Assembly (NCBI GenBank): GCA_001563305.1 | Contig: CP013703.1 | Span: 62,001-126,000, forward strand | DNA length: 64,000 nt | Direction: 5' to 3' | DNA from: a methanogenic archaeon mixed culture ISO4-G1 | GTDB taxonomy: Archaea > Thermoplasmatota > Thermoplasmata > Methanomassiliicoccales > Methanomethylophilaceae | Shown: piece after piece, positions 62,905-64,000 of the stretch | Numbering within the stretch: the stretch's first letter is position 1 | Layout: each line of letters begins with the position of its first letter | Position numbers and translations under genes: made by a program | Notes under the pieces: model-generated | Database searches by the model: none | What the model was told of the DNA's origin: nothing | What the model saw: the letters and a program-made list of their open reading frames with translations, nothing else

Positions 62905-64000
62905 ATGCATTTCCTCAACAGAGGGGGTGTGCATCTGGCTAAGATCAAGAGGGCAGTCATCAGTGTCTCCGACAAGAGCGGAATCGTCGATTTCGCCAAG
63001 GAGCTCGCCGCCACAGGAGTGGACATCATCTCCACCGGCGGAACGTATAAGTTGTTGAAAGAGAACGGAATCAAGGTCACCGAGGTCTCCGACGTCACGG
63101 GATTCCCCGAGATGCTGGACGGACGCGTCAAGACGCTCCATCCCAAGATCCATGCAGGCATCCTGGCCCGCAGGGACATCCCGGAGCACATGAGCGCCAT
63201 CAAGGAAAAGGGCATCTGCCCCATCGACATGGTGGTCATCAACCTCTATCCGTTCAAGCAGACGGTCCTGAAACCCGGCGTGGAGTTCGAGGACATCGTC
63301 GAGAACATCGACATCGGCGGACCCAGCATGATCCGTGCCGCAGCGAAGAACTATCAGTCCGTCGCGGTCGTCACAGACCCCAAGCAGTATCCCGAGATCC
63401 TCGAGCAGCTCAAGACCAAGGGAGAGCTCGATCTGGCACTTCACGAGAAGCTCATGGCCGAGGCATTCGTCGCCACCGCCAACTACGATGCGATGATCGC
63501 CTCCCAGATGAAGGAGAGGTTCATCGGCAAGTTCCCCGACTCGTTCCCGATCCCGCTGGAGAAGGTGCAGGACCTCAGGTATGGGGAGAACCCCAACCAG
63601 TCTGCCGCATTCTACAAGGACCCGTTCACACCCGGCCCCACCGTCGCGAAGGCGGAGTGCCTGCACGGAAAGGAGCTGTCCTACAACAACATCCTGGACC
63701 TGGACAAGGCACTGGACATATGCATGGACTTCGAGAAGCCCACCGCGGTGGTAATGAAGCACACCAACCCCTGCGGTCTGGCATCCGCCGACACGATCTT
63801 CGAGGCATTCGAGACCGCCTACAACGTGGATCCCCTGTCCGCATTCGGCTGCGTCATCTGCCTCAACAGGCCCTGCGACAAGAAGTGCGCGGAGATGATT
63901 TCCAAGTACTTCGTCGAGGCCGTCATCTGCCCGGACTACGAGGAGGGCACCCTCGAGATCATGGAGGTCAAGAAGAACATCCGTCTGCTCAGGACCAACA
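62905..64000 (+). CDS. purH: Bifunctional AICAR transformylase/IMP cyclohydrolase PurH (partial, 3' end off window)
   Basis: The visible 365 residues include the IMP cyclohydrolase domain (KIKRAVISVSDKSGIVDFAK, STGGTYKLL, LDGRVKTLHPKIHAGILARR, INLYPFKQTV, ENIDIGGPSMIRAAAKNY) and the start of the AICAR transformylase domain (QDLRYGENPNQSA, ELSYNNILDLDKAL, VMKHTNPCGLAS with the catalytic Lys-His). The frame runs off the right edge at 64000. The family N-terminus fits CTG at 62935 (LAKIKRA) with GAGGGGG 7 nt upstream; ATG 62905 and GTG 62929 are in frame and more conventional. I chose ATG 62905 because it follows the predicted transcript start. Catalyses the last two purine steps to IMP. Confidence 0.92.
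   Translation, partial: MHFLNRGGVHLAKIKRAVISVSDKSGIVDFAKELAATGVDIISTGGTYKLLKENGIKVTEVSDVTGFPEMLDGRVKTLHPKIHAGILARRDIPEHMSAIKEKGICPIDMVVINLYPFKQTVLKPGVEFEDIVENIDIGGPSMIRAAAKNYQSVAVVTDPKQYPEILEQLKTKGELDLALHEKLMAEAFVATANYDAMIASQMKERFIGKFPDSFPIPLEKVQDLRYGENPNQSAAFYKDPFTPGPTVAKAECLHGKELSYNNILDLDKALDICMDFEKPTAVVMKHTNPCGLASADTIFEAFETAYNVDPLSAFGCVICLNRPCDKKCAEMISKYFVEAVICPDYEEGTLEIMEVKKNIRLLRTN

Overview
The window reads as chromosome of a methanogenic archaeon of the order Methanomassiliicoccales, class Thermoplasmata (probably a gut-type Methanomethylophilaceae). Archaeal hallmarks are RNA polymerase subunit K, ribosomal protein S2, the PAN proteasomal ATPase, CDC48, exosome Csl4, MBF1, RPA, Trm56, XPD and Lhr helicases, an HTH-fused CTP-dependent riboflavin kinase and PurP. 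A bacterial-type gyrBA pair and a heterodisulfide reductase HdrD without a linked hdrE fit this order. Nearly every gene stops with TGA; I found two TAA stops and no TAG, as expected in a lineage that decodes TAG as pyrrolysine. Many genes have a TATA box about 25-30 nt before the start codon, suggesting leaderless mRNAs, while genes inside operons have Shine-Dalgarno motifs and ATGA-type overlaps.

Layout. 1-13 kb: base-excision repair pair (8-oxoguanine glycosylase and endonuclease IV sharing a divergent promoter), tRNA-Thr, thiC, gyrBA, tRNA-Phe, a DUF531 operon, prenyl synthase, purM, an iron-sulfur flavoprotein, rlmE and a fumarylacetoacetase-family gene. 13-20 kb: paired SMR exporters, Lhr-type helicase, hdrD, a truncated RecG-like ATPase, an EamA transporter. 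20-28 kb, the most accessory part: a small winged-helix regulator, a 1122-residue surface protein, a second membrane-anchored extracellular protein, a membrane-anchored AlbA_2 (Schlafen-type) protein, two tRNAs and several small regulators. 28-35 kb: Trm56, HD protein, thioredoxin with an unusual thioredoxin reductase-like flavoprotein, regulators, Elp3, CDC48. 35-44 kb: purSLQ, riboflavin kinase/regulator, two membrane proteins, GPN-loop GTPase, PAN, MBF1, rpoK, rps2. 44-52 kb: acyl-CoA ligase with a secreted SGNH hydrolase, RPA operon, purP. 52-64 kb: a highly structured intergenic RNA candidate, two aminotransferases, serA, XPD helicase, ThiI-like PP-loop protein, Csl4, a methyltransferase, gdhA, a second structured RNA candidate, and purH running off the right edge.

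Purine synthesis is spread over the window (purM, purSLQ, purP, purH) and includes two routes for formylating AICAR. Serine synthesis (class V aminotransferase plus SerA) and glutamate dehydrogenase form an amino-acid block. The items most worth following up are the two structured intergenic RNAs (about 52123-52360 and 62531-62815), the trm56/HD overlap without a stop codon, the thioredoxin reductase-like protein lacking NADPH motifs, the membrane AlbA_2 protein, and several perfect inverted repeats at regulator promoters.
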